A stretch of 64,000 nucleotides of DNA from Pseudomonas vancouverensis (GTDB taxonomy: Bacteria; Pseudomonadota; Gammaproteobacteria; Pseudomonadales; Pseudomonadaceae): assembly GCF_004348895.1 (NCBI RefSeq), contig NZ_RRZK01000019.1, positions 1-64,000 on the forward strand, in the 5' to 3' direction. Both the position numbers and the translations under genes were made by a program. The notes beneath the pieces are model-generated. The model worked only from the letters and a program-made list of their open reading frames with translations, searched no databases and was not told the DNA's origin. Positions 37,439 through 46,735 of the stretch are shown piece by piece. Position 1 is the first letter of the stretch, and each line of letters opens with the position of its first letter.

Positions 37439-38325
37439 AAATGCCACTGGTGGTGAGTGCGTTGCTGCTTCTCGGCGCCTGTCTGTTGCTGCTCAGCAGC
37501 TTGCTGGAACAGCGCCGGCGAGCACGCCAGGTGCTCTTGCGTCTCGATGGAAAGACCGCGAGTGACAGCCGTCTCAATCGATTCCTGCACGCCCTGGGTG
37601 CCAGTCGCCTCGGTCAACAGTCGGTGAAGATGGACAACGAAACCCAGACGCTGCTCAACCGCCTCGGCTGGCGCAGCGTGCGCCAGCGCTCACTGTTCGC
37701 CGCCCTGCAGGTAGGCGTGCCGATCCTGGCGCTGGCGGTGTGCTTGTTGATACAGGGACTGTTCTATCCGGACGTGCAAAACCACTGGATAGCGCCGATG
37801 TGCGCCATGGGCGTTGGCTACCTGCTACCTAAACGCCTGCTGGCAGCCGCTGCTGCGCGCCGGCAAAAACAACTGGCCGTCGAAACCTCCACCTTCATCT
37901 CGCTGCTGCGCATCCTGTTCGAGTCGGGCATGGCCGTGGAGCAATCGCTGCGCATCCTCAGCCTGGAAGGCAAGCAACTGCTGCCCGCGCTGACTCACGA
38001 ACTGCGCCTGATCCTGGCCCGCGTCGACTCTGGCCTGGAGCTGGGCGAAGAGCTCAACAAGACCATGCGCATGCTGTCAGTGGAAGAGTTCACCGACACC
38101 TGCGTGATTCTGCAGCAACTGATCCATCAGGGCGGCGGTGCGATGAAATCCTTGCTGGCACTCAAACAACTGCTCGATGACCGGCGCCTGACGCGCCTGC
38201 AGGAATACATCTCCAAGATGTCCGCGAAAATGTCCGTCGTGATGATGCTGTTTCTCTTCCCGGCGTTGTTGATCGTCCTGGCCGGCCCGGGCTTCACCGC
38301 CCTGGCCCGGGCCTTTGTTTCCTAG
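37435..38325 (+). CDS. tadC: Tad inner-membrane platform protein TadC
   Basis: 296-aa T2SSF-type protein, paralogue of TadB: membrane segments at the N-terminus, middle (LAVCLLIQGLF) and C-terminus (VVMMLFLFPALLIVLAGP), with the F domain LLRILFESGMAVEQSLRIL between. The start overlaps the tadB stop; an upstream extension inside tadB is discarded. Confidence 0.93.
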   Translation: MKMPLVVSALLLLGACLLLLSSLLEQRRRARQVLLRLDGKTASDSRLNRFLHALGASRLGQQSVKMDNETQTLLNRLGWRSVRQRSLFAALQVGVPILALAVCLLIQGLFYPDVQNHWIAPMCAMGVGYLLPKRLLAAAAARRQKQLAVETSTFISLLRILFESGMAVEQSLRILSLEGKQLLPALTHELRLILARVDSGLELGEELNKTMRMLSVEEFTDTCVILQQLIHQGGGAMKSLLALKQLLDDRRLTRLQEYISKMSAKMSVVMMLFLFPALLIVLAGPGFTALARAFVS

Positions 38326-38335
38326 AGGGAACCTG

Positions 38336-39049
38336 ATGAAAGCATTGATCGCCGGTTTGAGTCTGCTGCTGTTGAGCGGTTGCGCGAGCAACGGCCAGGC
38401 GCCATGGGCAGCACTGACCAATGGTTCCAGCTGCGGCAAATTGAGCTCTGATGAACAACTGTCGTTGAACCTCGCCGACGACATGGCCAAGGACGGCAAA
38501 CTGCACGCCAGCCTGGCCAACCTGGAAAACCTGCCGGACAACCAGGCCGACGTGCGCCTGCGCAAGGCCAAGGTCTATCGACTGTTGGGCCGCAGCGAAG
38601 CCGAACCGCTGTACCGCAGCCTGCTGGGCAGTTGCATGGCCGCCGAAGGCGAACACGGCCTCGGCCAACTCGCTGCCGCCAGCGGTGACAATGGCCAGGC
38701 CCAGGCGCACCTGCAACGCGCTGCACGCCTGGCCCCCACCGACGAAAAAATCCGCAACGACCTCGGCGTCGTGTACCTCAATCAACTGCGGGTCGAAGAC
38801 GCCCGCTTCGAATTCCTCACCGCCATGGAACTCAAGCAAAGTGACCAGTTGGCGGCGGTCAACATGGTGACCCTGCTGCTCTACCAGGACGACTGGAGCC
38901 GCGCCGCCGAACTGGTCAGCCGCGTGGGCCTGAGCCCCGCGCAATTCACCGAAGCCCAGGCCCGCGCCGAGAAACTCAAGACGCCGGCCAAAGCCAGCCC
39001 GAGCGTGGCTGCTCAAGTCGCCGCCGTCGCCCCACCGGCCCTACCCTAG
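38336..39049 (+). CDS. tadD: TadD-type TPR lipoprotein
   Basis: 237 aa. Lipobox LLSGC (Cys at residue 19) and about four TPR-like repeats (ASLANLENLPDN, VRLRKAKVYRLLGRSEAEPL, NDLGVVYLNQLRVEDARFE). TadD is the outer-membrane pilotin that helps RcpA assembly. GGGA precedes the ATG; the next gene starts 12 bases after its stop. Confidence 0.92.
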   Translation: MKALIAGLSLLLLSGCASNGQAPWAALTNGSSCGKLSSDEQLSLNLADDMAKDGKLHASLANLENLPDNQADVRLRKAKVYRLLGRSEAEPLYRSLLGSCMAAEGEHGLGQLAAASGDNGQAQAHLQRAARLAPTDEKIRNDLGVVYLNQLRVEDARFEFLTAMELKQSDQLAAVNMVTLLLYQDDWSRAAELVSRVGLSPAQFTEAQARAEKLKTPAKASPSVAAQVAAVAPPALP

Positions 39050-39061
39050 GGAGCACACAGG

Positions 39062-39337
39062 ATGAAACCGACCACCCTCTACTGCCTCACCCTGCTGACC
39101 CTGCCCTTCGCCGCCCACGCCATCGACGCCGGGCCTGCCTCGCCACAGCAACAGGAAACCGAAGGCTGGCTGCAATTGCAGGCACGCAACAAAGCCGCCT
39201 CGGACAAACCACAAACCGCCAACGCCACCGAACGGGAATTGGCGATGCAGCGCTGGCTGAAGAGCTTCCAGCATGACATTCCGCAGTTCTGGGATCAGGA
39301 CACGGGGGGCAAGGTTGATAGTGGGTCTGGGGGCTAA
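39062..39337 (+). CDS. DUF3613 small exported protein of the Tad operon
   Basis: 91 aa with a signal peptide (LPFAAHA) and the DUF3613 pattern ETEGWLQLQARNKAAS ... ERELAMQRWLKSF. Function unknown; it is found beside tad genes in Pseudomonas. It is the last gene of the rcpC-tadD unit, 12 bases after tadD. Confidence 0.85.
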   Translation: MKPTTLYCLTLLTLPFAAHAIDAGPASPQQQETEGWLQLQARNKAASDKPQTANATERELAMQRWLKSFQHDIPQFWDQDTGGKVDSGSGG

Positions 39338-39394
39338 ATTACATACCTGAACGACGCCAGCGTGAGCTCGCTCCTGCAGTTTGAAAAGCGATCA

Positions 39395-39497
39395 CTTGTG
39401 GGAATGAGCCTGCTCGCGATGGCCGAATGGACGACGCGGGCTGCCTGATGCCCCGCGTTATCGTTGACGTCCATCGCGAGCAAGCTCGCTCCCACAG
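39395..39497. repeat. REPIN
   Basis: Left unit CTTGTGGGAATGAGCCTGC (39395 on) and right unit CGAGCAAGCTCGCTCCCACAG (to 39497), inverted to each other and spaced by about 50 bases. Confidence 0.7.
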
Positions 39498-39912
39498 AAG
39501 AGCCAGAGCAAGAGCAATACCCAGAGCCAGAGCAAGAGCAAGAGCAAGAGCAAGAGCAAAAACACTAGCCACACGCACCGCGCGCCTCTCACCACTCAAC
39601 AGGATGAGCGTTAGCTCGGCTGCAGCTTTTGATCTTGATCCACCGGCCCCTTCGGCAGGCTGAGTGGAGGGGTTTATCCGGGGGTGGGAGCGTAGCGACC
39701 GTCCGACGTAGTCGGACACATCGAGAGGAGGTGCAGCGAAGCAAACCGTAGGCGATGCCCCCGGATGAATCCCGGAGCGAAGGGACCCCGAGCCCCAGCG
39801 AGGGGCCGAACGCTGGGGCAAGACTTTTTGGTTCCTTTTGTGTCGTTTGACAAAAGGGACTCGCCGTAAGGGCGAAACCATAAGCAGCCGTTACCGCACC
39901 AACGGATATGTA
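39479..39912 (+). repeat. long dispersed repeat, copy 2
   Basis: Direct copy of the repeat at 30361-30777: REP fragment, then a hexamer array of GAGCAA/AGCAAG units (39531-39562), then the conserved core with 33- and 21-base identical blocks from 39716, ending TAAGGGCGAAACC. Same orientation, about 9152 bases from copy 1. The hexamer block is longer here than in copy 1, so the copies have diverged in the tandem part. Confidence 0.85.
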
Positions 39913-39931
39913 CACAAACCAAACCAAAAAA

Positions 39932-40714
39932 TCAGTGCGCCGTAACCCGATGCCTCAACCCCGAACTACTAGGCGAAAGCGCCAACGCCAACTGCGTCCG
40001 ATTGTGCATATGCGTCAACCGCAACACCTGCGACACATACAACTTCACCGTGTTCTCGGTAATCCCCAACTCACAGGCAATCTGATAATTGGTCTGCCCC
40101 TTGCCCACCAGCCGCGCCACATCCACCTGCCGCGGTGACAGCTGATTGAAAATCGCCGGCATCTCCACCACTTCCGCCTCGCCGGCGTCCCTGTCGCCGG
40201 GTTCCGGCGCCTGAGGCCCGCGCCGTACCTTGTCCAGGTCCTGATACAGATCATCGATCGACTCGGACAAGTACTGCAGCTTCTGATTCAAATGACCCAA
40301 TTGCAGATTCTTGTGCTTCTCCTGCAACGCCACTTCCTGACGCCGCAAGCCCTCGAGCAACTCACCCAGATCAATCGGCTTCTGATAGTAATCGGCGATC
40401 CCGGCGCGCAAGGCCTTGATCACATCCTGCTTGTCCGCACACCCGGTCAGCATGATCGCCTCGAACGCGCGGTGCTTGCCCGACAGACGTTGCAGCTCCT
40501 GCACCAGTTGGATGCCGTCCAGGCCAGGCATGTGCAAATCACACAGCACCAGGCCGATATCGAGGTCTTCGTTGAAACGCTCGATCGCCTGACGGCTGGA
40601 TTCACAGGGGACGCAGCGGTACCCGCTGCTTTCAAGAAATTCGCAAAGTTCTTCAACAATCAACGGTGCATCGTCGACCACCAGAACTTTCACTGCCGAA
40701 GTAAGCTTGCTCAC
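39932..40714 (-). CDS. pprB: response regulator PprB (LuxR-type)
   Basis: 260 aa. REC domain with Asp59 in LVLCDLHMPGLDG and Lys in YYQKPIDLG, a long helical linker (QEKHKNLQLGHLNQKLQYL) and a C-terminal LuxR/FixJ HTH (LSPRQVDVARLVGKGQT; GITENTVKLYVSQVLRLT). In P. aeruginosa PprB, activated by the PprA kinase, drives Tad pilus, adhesin and CupE genes. The start is taken as GTG because GGGAG lies 6 bases before it; a TTG two codons upstream would be too close to that site. The gene lies between repeat copy 2 and fppA on the minus strand. Confidence 0.93.
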   Translation of the reverse strand: MSKLTSAVKVLVVDDAPLIVEELCEFLESSGYRCVPCESSRQAIERFNEDLDIGLVLCDLHMPGLDGIQLVQELQRLSGKHRAFEAIMLTGCADKQDVIKALRAGIADYYQKPIDLGELLEGLRRQEVALQEKHKNLQLGHLNQKLQYLSESIDDLYQDLDKVRRGPQAPEPGDRDAGEAEVVEMPAIFNQLSPRQVDVARLVGKGQTNYQIACELGITENTVKLYVSQVLRLTHMHNRTQLALALSPSSSGLRHRVTAH

Positions 40715-40827
40715 GTGCAACTCCCTGTCAGGTCAATGGTTGACCCGTCCCTCACTGACAGCCAGCGGCTGTCCAACTCTGTCTGAAAAGTAGCCGTACT
40801 TTGCGACTCTGTACACTCGACGCCCGA

Positions 40828-41298
40828 CTAGCGGAGCCACACCAGGGTCAGCAGCAGCCCCACCAGTGCGAAGGGTGCGAATGGCTGCTTTCTTGACAGT
40901 TCAGGGGCCATGTAAAAAAGATGGGTTCTAAGTCCTTGACTCATATAAAGCCAGACTCTTGGCGCCAGCAGCAGCCAGAAAATACTGGTCAATCCGGCGC
41001 CAATAAAGATGCCGAGTACGTGCATACCGTCCGTCGCGAGACCCAGCGCGGCCATCAGTTTCACGTCGCCGCCGCCCAGCCGGCGCATGCTGTAGCCGGG
41101 CAAGGTGAAGCCCAGGGCCAGCAGCAAGGCCCAGCCGCCCTGCTGCGCTTCGGCGCCCAGCCAGGTGCTGCCACTCCACAGTAGCCAGGCCAGGGCGAAT
41201 GCCGCGCCACCGAGGGTGAGGCTGTTGGCGATATGCCGCTCACGGGCATCCTGTACGGCGCAAAGCGCCAACCAGACCAGCAGGACAAAACTGTGCAT
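40828..41298 (-). CDS. fppA: Flp prepilin peptidase FppA (TadV)
   Basis: 156-aa aspartic prepilin peptidase (A24). Catalytic Asp17 in VQDARERHIANS and Asp78 in LGGGDVKLMAA, with about five membrane segments; no N-methylase domain, as in TadV proteins. It removes the Flp leader after Gly. On the minus strand, 113 bases downstream of the pprB start region. Confidence 0.93.
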   Translation of the reverse strand: MHSFVLLVWLALCAVQDARERHIANSLTLGGAAFALAWLLWSGSTWLGAEAQQGGWALLLALGFTLPGYSMRRLGGGDVKLMAALGLATDGMHVLGIFIGAGLTSIFWLLLAPRVWLYMSQGLRTHLFYMAPELSRKQPFAPFALVGLLLTLVWLR

Positions 41299-41371
41299 CG
41301 GGAAAAAAATCCGTTTTGGCGCAATGGTTCTATGCTGACATTACATAGTGATGGTCAGGGTAGACGCACTC

Positions 41372-41812
41372 ATGAAAGCCAGCCTCCCCCGCAAACAAAA
41401 AGGCGCCGCAGCGATTGAATTCGCGCTGGTGTTCATCATTTTTTTTGGTGTGTTCTACGGCATCATCAGCTTCAGCGTTCCGCTGCTGTTGATGCAGTCC
41501 TTCAACCAGTCGACCGCCGAAGCCGTGCGCAGCAGCATGGCACTGGACCCGACCACACCTGGCTATCAGGCAGCGTTGCTGGCTCGAGCCAAGAGCGTAC
41601 TGACCACGCAAACCCAGTGGATTCCGGCAGCATTGAATTTCAATGTGAACACTGACGCCAGCTTCGACTACACAGGCGGGGTCCTGACGGTCAGGATCAG
41701 TTACCCGTCCAGCAAAATTGGTGCGGTCATTCCATTCCTCAACCTGCCGGGCATCGGCCAGGTGCCTAATCTGCCGGCGAACCTCAGCGCCGTGTCGAGC
41801 CTGCAATTTTGA
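41372..41812 (+). CDS. tadF: TadF/TadE-like pseudopilin
   Basis: 146 aa. Class III pseudopilin-like N-terminus (KQKGAAAIEFALVFIIFFGV): Glu of the EF pair and a hydrophobic segment, giving the TadE-like domain. Processed by FppA and likely a minor pseudopilin. ATG at MKASLPRK has a weak site; an ATG 7 codons upstream is the alternative. The stop overlaps the pprA start. Confidence 0.85.
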   Translation: MKASLPRKQKGAAAIEFALVFIIFFGVFYGIISFSVPLLLMQSFNQSTAEAVRSSMALDPTTPGYQAALLARAKSVLTTQTQWIPAALNFNVNTDASFDYTGGVLTVRISYPSSKIGAVIPFLNLPGIGQVPNLPANLSAVSSLQF

Positions 41813-44550
41813 GTGCCGGCGACAAGCTGTTCGGACGTCTGCTCAACCGTCATCCACCGGCTCCGGTAGTTCCGCCGGAAGCCTTGCGGGTACAGAGCTT
41901 CGGCTTGCAGATCCTGCTCGATGCCGAGGGTCGCGTGATGCAATTGAGCGGGCCGTTGCGCCACTTGCTGGCCCAGCAGGTACCCGGCGCACAATCGCCG
42001 CAATTGCACGATTTCCTGCTGCCCCACAGCGGCTTGATCGTCGAAGGCTCGCCAGCGCAATGGCAGGGGCAAGCCCTCGACCTCGACTTCTACAACCTCA
42101 ATGGCCCGCCGCTGCACCTGCGTGGCTGGGTGCAACCCCAGGGCGAAGCCTGGTTCCTGCAGTTGCTCGACATCGGCGACCTGTTGCTGGAGCGTCGGCA
42201 GTCGCGCAACCGCGAACAATGTCAGATGCTCGCCCTGCACATCGGCGAGCAATTGCGCCTGTGCAGCCTGTCACGCCTGCCCGAAGTCTTGGCTGAGCAG
42301 TTGCAAAGCGTGGCGCAGCGTTTTCATATCCCGTGCATTGCCCTGGCGCTGCTCGATGAGCAAGGTCAGGGCTGGCAGATTCAACAGCACTCGGCGGCCA
42401 TCGATGCGCCACAGCTCTGGCACAACGGCCAGCGTCTGGGCACCGGACTGGACAGCTTGAGCGGTTCCGCGCCGCAGACACTCACCCCACGCGAGCATCC
42501 ACGGCTGCAAGACACCTTCGGCAACACCGAGGGATTTGCCGTGCCCTACCACGATGCGCAAGGGGTAGTGGCGTGGTTGCTGTGCGGCTTCTATCCGGTG
42601 AAGCAACGCGCAGCGGACATCACCGAGCGCGACTGGCTACAAGTCACCGCCGCCCTCGCCGGCCCCTTGCTGGAGCGCCTGCGCGAGCATCGCCATCAGT
42701 TGCAGCTGGAGCGCCTGGAGTCGCTGCAAGCGCTGCTCGGCACTGGCTGGTGGGAAGTCTTCAGTGACAGCGCCGAGGTGCAGTTGGCACCGTCGCTGGC
42801 GGCCAGTCTGAACCTGGGAACGGCGCACTTGCCGCTGCAACACTGGCTCGAACAGGTGCATCCCGCCGACCGCGAAGAGCTGCGCCGGCGTTTGCAGGAT
42901 CTGGCGGACGAGGGCGCGCCATTGATGCTGTGCGTGCGTCTGTACCGTGCCGATGTTGCCCTTGCGCCGGTCTGGTATCGACTGCAAGGCCAGGCCCTGG
43001 GGCTGGGGAAAAACCGTCGGCTGGTGGGGTTCATGCTCGACATCAGCGACATCAAGAACCAGCAACAGAGCGAGGCCGCCGCCCATGCGCGGCTGGACAA
43101 TCTGATCGCCAGTTCACCGGCGGTGATCTACGTGCAGCGCTATGTCGAGGGCGCGCTGCAGCCGACCTTTTTCAGTGACAGTCTGTTGCCGCTGATGGGC
43201 TGGAGCCTCGCCGATTGCGCCCCCGGAACGCTGGTCGACCGGGTCCACCCCGACGATCGCGATCATTACTTCGAACGCACCCGGCAACTGTTGCGTGAAG
43301 GCGCCGTTCGCGCTCGCTATCGGTTACGCGACAGTCGCGGCGATTATCACTGGCTGCTCGATGAAGCCAAACTACTGCGCGACGATCTCGGCATGCCGGT
43401 GGAAGCCGTGGGCCTGTGGCTCGATGTCACCGAAGCGACCCTTGCCGCCGAGCAGGTCAAACAGAGTGAAGAGCGCTACCGGATTCTGGTGGAAGACTCG
43501 CCTGCAATGATCTGCCGCTATCGCCCGGACCTGACCCTGACCTTCGGCAACCGGCCGTTGGCGGCGTACCTGGAAATGACGCCGGAACAACTGCCGGGGG
43601 TGAACCTGGGCAGCTGGATGTCCGCCGAACAACGGGAAGCCTTCAGCCATCGCTTGACTCAGCTGAGCCCGGAGTTCCCCGTCAGCACCGCCGAAATCAA
43701 CCTGCAATTGCCCGGCCGCGAGCATGCGTGGTGGGTGTGGTCGGATCGTGGGGTGTTCGATGAGCAGGGTCACTTGCTGGAAATCCAGGCCGTGGGCCGC
43801 GACAACACCGAAGTGCGCCGCTCCCAGCAGCAGCTCACGCAAAGCGCGAAGATGGCCACCCTCGGCGAAATGGCCACGGGCCTCGCCCATGAAATCAATC
43901 AGCCGTTGAACGTGATGCGCATGGCCATCGTCAATGTGCTCAAGCGTCTGAGCAATGGCGACGCACAGGTCGACTACCTGACCGACAAACTCACCCGCAT
44001 CGACGCCCAGGTGCAACGCGCCGCGCGCGTGGTCGATCACATGCGCGTGTTCGGGCGGCGCTCTGAAATCGAGCAGCATCCGTTCAACCCGGCGCAGGCC
44101 ATCGAAGGCACGCTGTCGCTGCTGTCTGAAGGCCTGCGTGGCAAGGGCGTCGACCTGCGCGTCAGCGAGCCCGGTTTTGAAGTGCAAGTGCGTGGCCACG
44201 TCGATCAACTGGAACAGGTGTTGATCAACCTGATGGTCAATGCCCGGGATGCGCTGCTCGGCAAACGGGAAAAGGATTCACAGTTCAATCCGTGGATTGC
44301 GCTGTACGCCGAGCGCGATTCGCACTCGGTGCGGCTGTGGGTCGAAGACAACGGCGGCGGGATCGATCCGCGTCTGCTGGAGCGGATTTTCGAACCCTTC
44401 TTCACCACCAAACCGGTGGGCATCGGCACCGGACTGGGGTTGTCGGTGAGCTACGGCATCGTCGAGAACATGGGCGGCAAACTCAGCGTCAGAAACGGCG
44501 CTGAAGGCGCGCGCTTCTGCATCGAGTTGCCGCTGGTGGTGGCGGATTAA
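41809..44550 (+). CDS. pprA: PAS-domain sensor histidine kinase PprA
   Basis: 913 aa, cytoplasmic. Order: an N-terminal PAS/GAF-like part (about 1-290), three PAS repeats with PAC ends (VGFMLDISDIKN; AVGLWLDVTEATLA; IQAVGRDNTEVRR), HisKA with His694 in GLAHEINQPLN, and the HATPase (LINLMVNARDAL; WVEDNGGGIDP; GTGLGLSVSYGI). It phosphorylates PprB. The start is TTG at 41809, overlapping the tadF stop (TTGA) and so translationally coupled; no better start exists before the PAS part. No membrane segment seen. Confidence 0.92.
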   Translation: MSAGDKLFGRLLNRHPPAPVVPPEALRVQSFGLQILLDAEGRVMQLSGPLRHLLAQQVPGAQSPQLHDFLLPHSGLIVEGSPAQWQGQALDLDFYNLNGPPLHLRGWVQPQGEAWFLQLLDIGDLLLERRQSRNREQCQMLALHIGEQLRLCSLSRLPEVLAEQLQSVAQRFHIPCIALALLDEQGQGWQIQQHSAAIDAPQLWHNGQRLGTGLDSLSGSAPQTLTPREHPRLQDTFGNTEGFAVPYHDAQGVVAWLLCGFYPVKQRAADITERDWLQVTAALAGPLLERLREHRHQLQLERLESLQALLGTGWWEVFSDSAEVQLAPSLAASLNLGTAHLPLQHWLEQVHPADREELRRRLQDLADEGAPLMLCVRLYRADVALAPVWYRLQGQALGLGKNRRLVGFMLDISDIKNQQQSEAAAHARLDNLIASSPAVIYVQRYVEGALQPTFFSDSLLPLMGWSLADCAPGTLVDRVHPDDRDHYFERTRQLLREGAVRARYRLRDSRGDYHWLLDEAKLLRDDLGMPVEAVGLWLDVTEATLAAEQVKQSEERYRILVEDSPAMICRYRPDLTLTFGNRPLAAYLEMTPEQLPGVNLGSWMSAEQREAFSHRLTQLSPEFPVSTAEINLQLPGREHAWWVWSDRGVFDEQGHLLEIQAVGRDNTEVRRSQQQLTQSAKMATLGEMATGLAHEINQPLNVMRMAIVNVLKRLSNGDAQVDYLTDKLTRIDAQVQRAARVVDHMRVFGRRSEIEQHPFNPAQAIEGTLSLLSEGLRGKGVDLRVSEPGFEVQVRGHVDQLEQVLINLMVNARDALLGKREKDSQFNPWIALYAERDSHSVRLWVEDNGGGIDPRLLERIFEPFFTTKPVGIGTGLGLSVSYGIVENMGGKLSVRNGAEGARFCIELPLVVAD

Positions 44551-46517
44551 ATCACCAGCGCGGGACGTCCCGGTGGCTTGCAACTGAGGTTGGCACCGAC
44601 GTCGACCTTGTTCAGGGTGATGCCGAGATTGGCCAGCAGGCCGTTGAGGATGGGGTCCAACAGAGGGCTGAGAATCGTCTGAATGGCGGTGCCCAGCGTG
44701 CTCTGCACACCGTCGAGCGTACCCGCCACCACGACCAGCAGGTTGCCCAGCAAACTCGAACCCGTAGGTGCATAAGCCTGCACCTGAATGCCGCTCAGGG
44801 TGGTACTCAGGCTGTCGACAATGTTTTGCGTGCCCAGGCTGTAGTAAAGCGGCGGCTGCTTGATTTCCGGTGGCTGGTTGTAGACATGGCTGCTTTGGCT
44901 GCTGGCCACCGAGGTGTCGACTTTCAACCCCAGGCCTCCACCGTAGAACGGCACACGGGTGCTCTGATTACACACCCAGAGCACGCAACTGACCTTGCCG
45001 ATATCAATCAATGCCAAGGGCTGGACAACAACATCGGCGGCCGATGAAAACGCATTGGTGGTGTCGATCTTGCCGACCTTGAGTTTCACCAGTGCGGTGT
45101 TGGTTTGAGTGGTCAGGGTTTTCGTCGCATCACTGGCGCAGGTGTAAGCCGTGACGTGGCTGTCGGCTGCCGCGGCTTCAATAAGAATATCGACGCTCGG
45201 TGTCGGCAATATCTTCAGGTCGGTGATCGAACAGGAACCGGTCAGGGTACACAGCAATGAACCTAGCGTACCGGCCAGATTCAGGTGCAGCAGGTTATTC
45301 AGCGTATCGGCCAAACCGCCGACCAAGGCGTTGCTGGTCAGGGCATTGGTCAAACCGGTAATACCGCTTAATACCGGCAAATTCAGCGAAAGCACCGTAC
45401 GCACCTGCGCAGTGCGCACATAGATCCGGTTCGGGTCATTGAGCGCGCCGGTCACCAGCGCCGGGTTGCCCACCGCCGACAACTGCGGCGGTTCGATGAC
45501 CTTGACCTTGACCACCCCATTGACCAGCCCCGGGATGTTCAACGGAATGTTGGCCACGGCGCTGTTCTGGCTGTTAGCCAATTGAATGAAAGCCTGGACC
45601 AGCTGGAAGACTTGCAGGTTGGTGTTGAGCGCCGACGACACCGTGCCGGTTTGCAGTTGCAGCAATTGCCCCAGCATCAGCGAAGTGCCCCCCGCCGCCG
45701 CCTTGAGACTGGTCAAGCCGCTGATCGCCACGCTGGTGGTCGGCCCGCCGGCCTGAAGCACGGTGATGGCGGTGTCCAGCAGTTGGGTCAGGCCGATGTT
45801 GGTATTCAACAATTGCGTGTAGTTGCCTGCACTGAGATTCACGTCAACAGCCAGTTGGTTCAGGTAGCTGAGCAGGCTGATCTGTGTATCGACCAGCCCT
45901 TGCCAACCGGCAACACTCAGGTTCAGGTTGCCGCCCAGCATTTGCCCCAGCAGCAGGTTCAGGGCAGCCGATTTGCTCGAGTCGACCACCAGTGCCGTGC
46001 TGCCGATGGTGAGCATGGCCAATGGCGGCAGAACGGCAGGCGCGCTGACCGCCGTGCCGGTGATTTTGGTTGTCAGGTTAATCGGGCCGGGGCCCATCAA
46101 GGCATAGACAGCCCCGGCGATACTGGTCGGTACCGTGTGGCTGACGACCACACGGATGGCTTCTTTTTTGCTGGGGTCGAGTACGAAAGTGCGAAGGTTA
46201 TTGGCCCCCGTCTGCAACGAGCCGCAGTCCGTGGCCAGGGTCATGCTGTCGGCGGCGTTGTAGCCGTTTCGATTGGCGCTTTGCAAGGCGTAACCGGCGG
46301 CGGTCAGTGTCGGCACCAGGCAATCGCCGTTGCGACTCACCGCTTCCAGCGCAGCCACGTCGGCCATGCGTTGCAGCTTGCGCTTCTCCAGGTACAGCCG
46401 GCCGGTGTCGACCACCACCAGCATGAAACCCAGGGCCATGGTCAGGGTCAACGCCGCCATCAGGCCGATCGCCCCCCGTTGCCGGGCCGGGCCGCGAAAC
46501 TGCATGCGGGGAGACAT
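44547..46517 (-). CDS. tadG: TadG-type pilus assembly protein
   Basis: 656 aa. One N-terminal membrane segment (GAIGLMAALTLTMALGFMLVVVDTG) with the TadE/G-like Tad_N signature RLYLEKRKLQRMADVAALEA, then a long periplasmic region of Val/Leu/Thr/Asn-rich repeats (SGLTSL, LNTNIGLTQLL, GLVNGVVKV). TadG is thought to anchor the pilus. The stop overlaps that of pprA by 3-4 bases tail to tail. AAGGAG precedes MSPRMQF; a longer upstream frame is discarded. Confidence 0.88.
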   Translation of the reverse strand: MSPRMQFRGPARQRGAIGLMAALTLTMALGFMLVVVDTGRLYLEKRKLQRMADVAALEAVSRNGDCLVPTLTAAGYALQSANRNGYNAADSMTLATDCGSLQTGANNLRTFVLDPSKKEAIRVVVSHTVPTSIAGAVYALMGPGPINLTTKITGTAVSAPAVLPPLAMLTIGSTALVVDSSKSAALNLLLGQMLGGNLNLSVAGWQGLVDTQISLLSYLNQLAVDVNLSAGNYTQLLNTNIGLTQLLDTAITVLQAGGPTTSVAISGLTSLKAAAGGTSLMLGQLLQLQTGTVSSALNTNLQVFQLVQAFIQLANSQNSAVANIPLNIPGLVNGVVKVKVIEPPQLSAVGNPALVTGALNDPNRIYVRTAQVRTVLSLNLPVLSGITGLTNALTSNALVGGLADTLNNLLHLNLAGTLGSLLCTLTGSCSITDLKILPTPSVDILIEAAAADSHVTAYTCASDATKTLTTQTNTALVKLKVGKIDTTNAFSSAADVVVQPLALIDIGKVSCVLWVCNQSTRVPFYGGGLGLKVDTSVASSQSSHVYNQPPEIKQPPLYYSLGTQNIVDSLSTTLSGIQVQAYAPTGSSLLGNLLVVVAGTLDGVQSTLGTAIQTILSPLLDPILNGLLANLGITLNKVDVGANLSCKPPGRPALVI

Positions 46518-46628
46518 GGCGCACTCCTTTGCCGGCGCACTGCCCGGCGCTATCTCCATTGGTGACAAGCAGTGTAGACAAGGGTGGCCGAGGCTGCTGG
46601 CAACTCGCCATTTCAGACCCATAAAAAA

Positions 46629-46722
46629 CCTGTGGGAGCGAGCTTGCTCGCGATTGCGGAGTGTCAGTCTATTGATTGGGCGACTGGCACTCTGTCATCG
46701 CGAGCAGGCTCGCTCCCACGGG
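46629..46722. repeat. REPIN
   Basis: CCTGTGGGAGCGAGCTTGCTCGC at the left and CATCGCGAGCAGGCTCGCTCCCACGGG at the right, inverted, between tadG and the next gene. Cores only are quoted; the arms differ at several positions. Confidence 0.8.
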
Positions 46723-46735
46723 GAGATCGGAGGGC

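Larger units (their letters stand above)
39338..39931. other. non-coding gap with REPIN and long repeat copy 2
   Basis: About 590 bases without a gene between the Tad operon end and pprB. A REPIN (39395-39497) and long repeat copy 2 (39479-39912) fill it. The frames here with long open stretches arise from the hexamer repeat and are not coding. Confidence 0.75.

Noticed and set aside
39499..39600. Possible CRISPR array
   Set aside because: The hexamer units have no spacers and are simple tandem repeats within a dispersed repeat.
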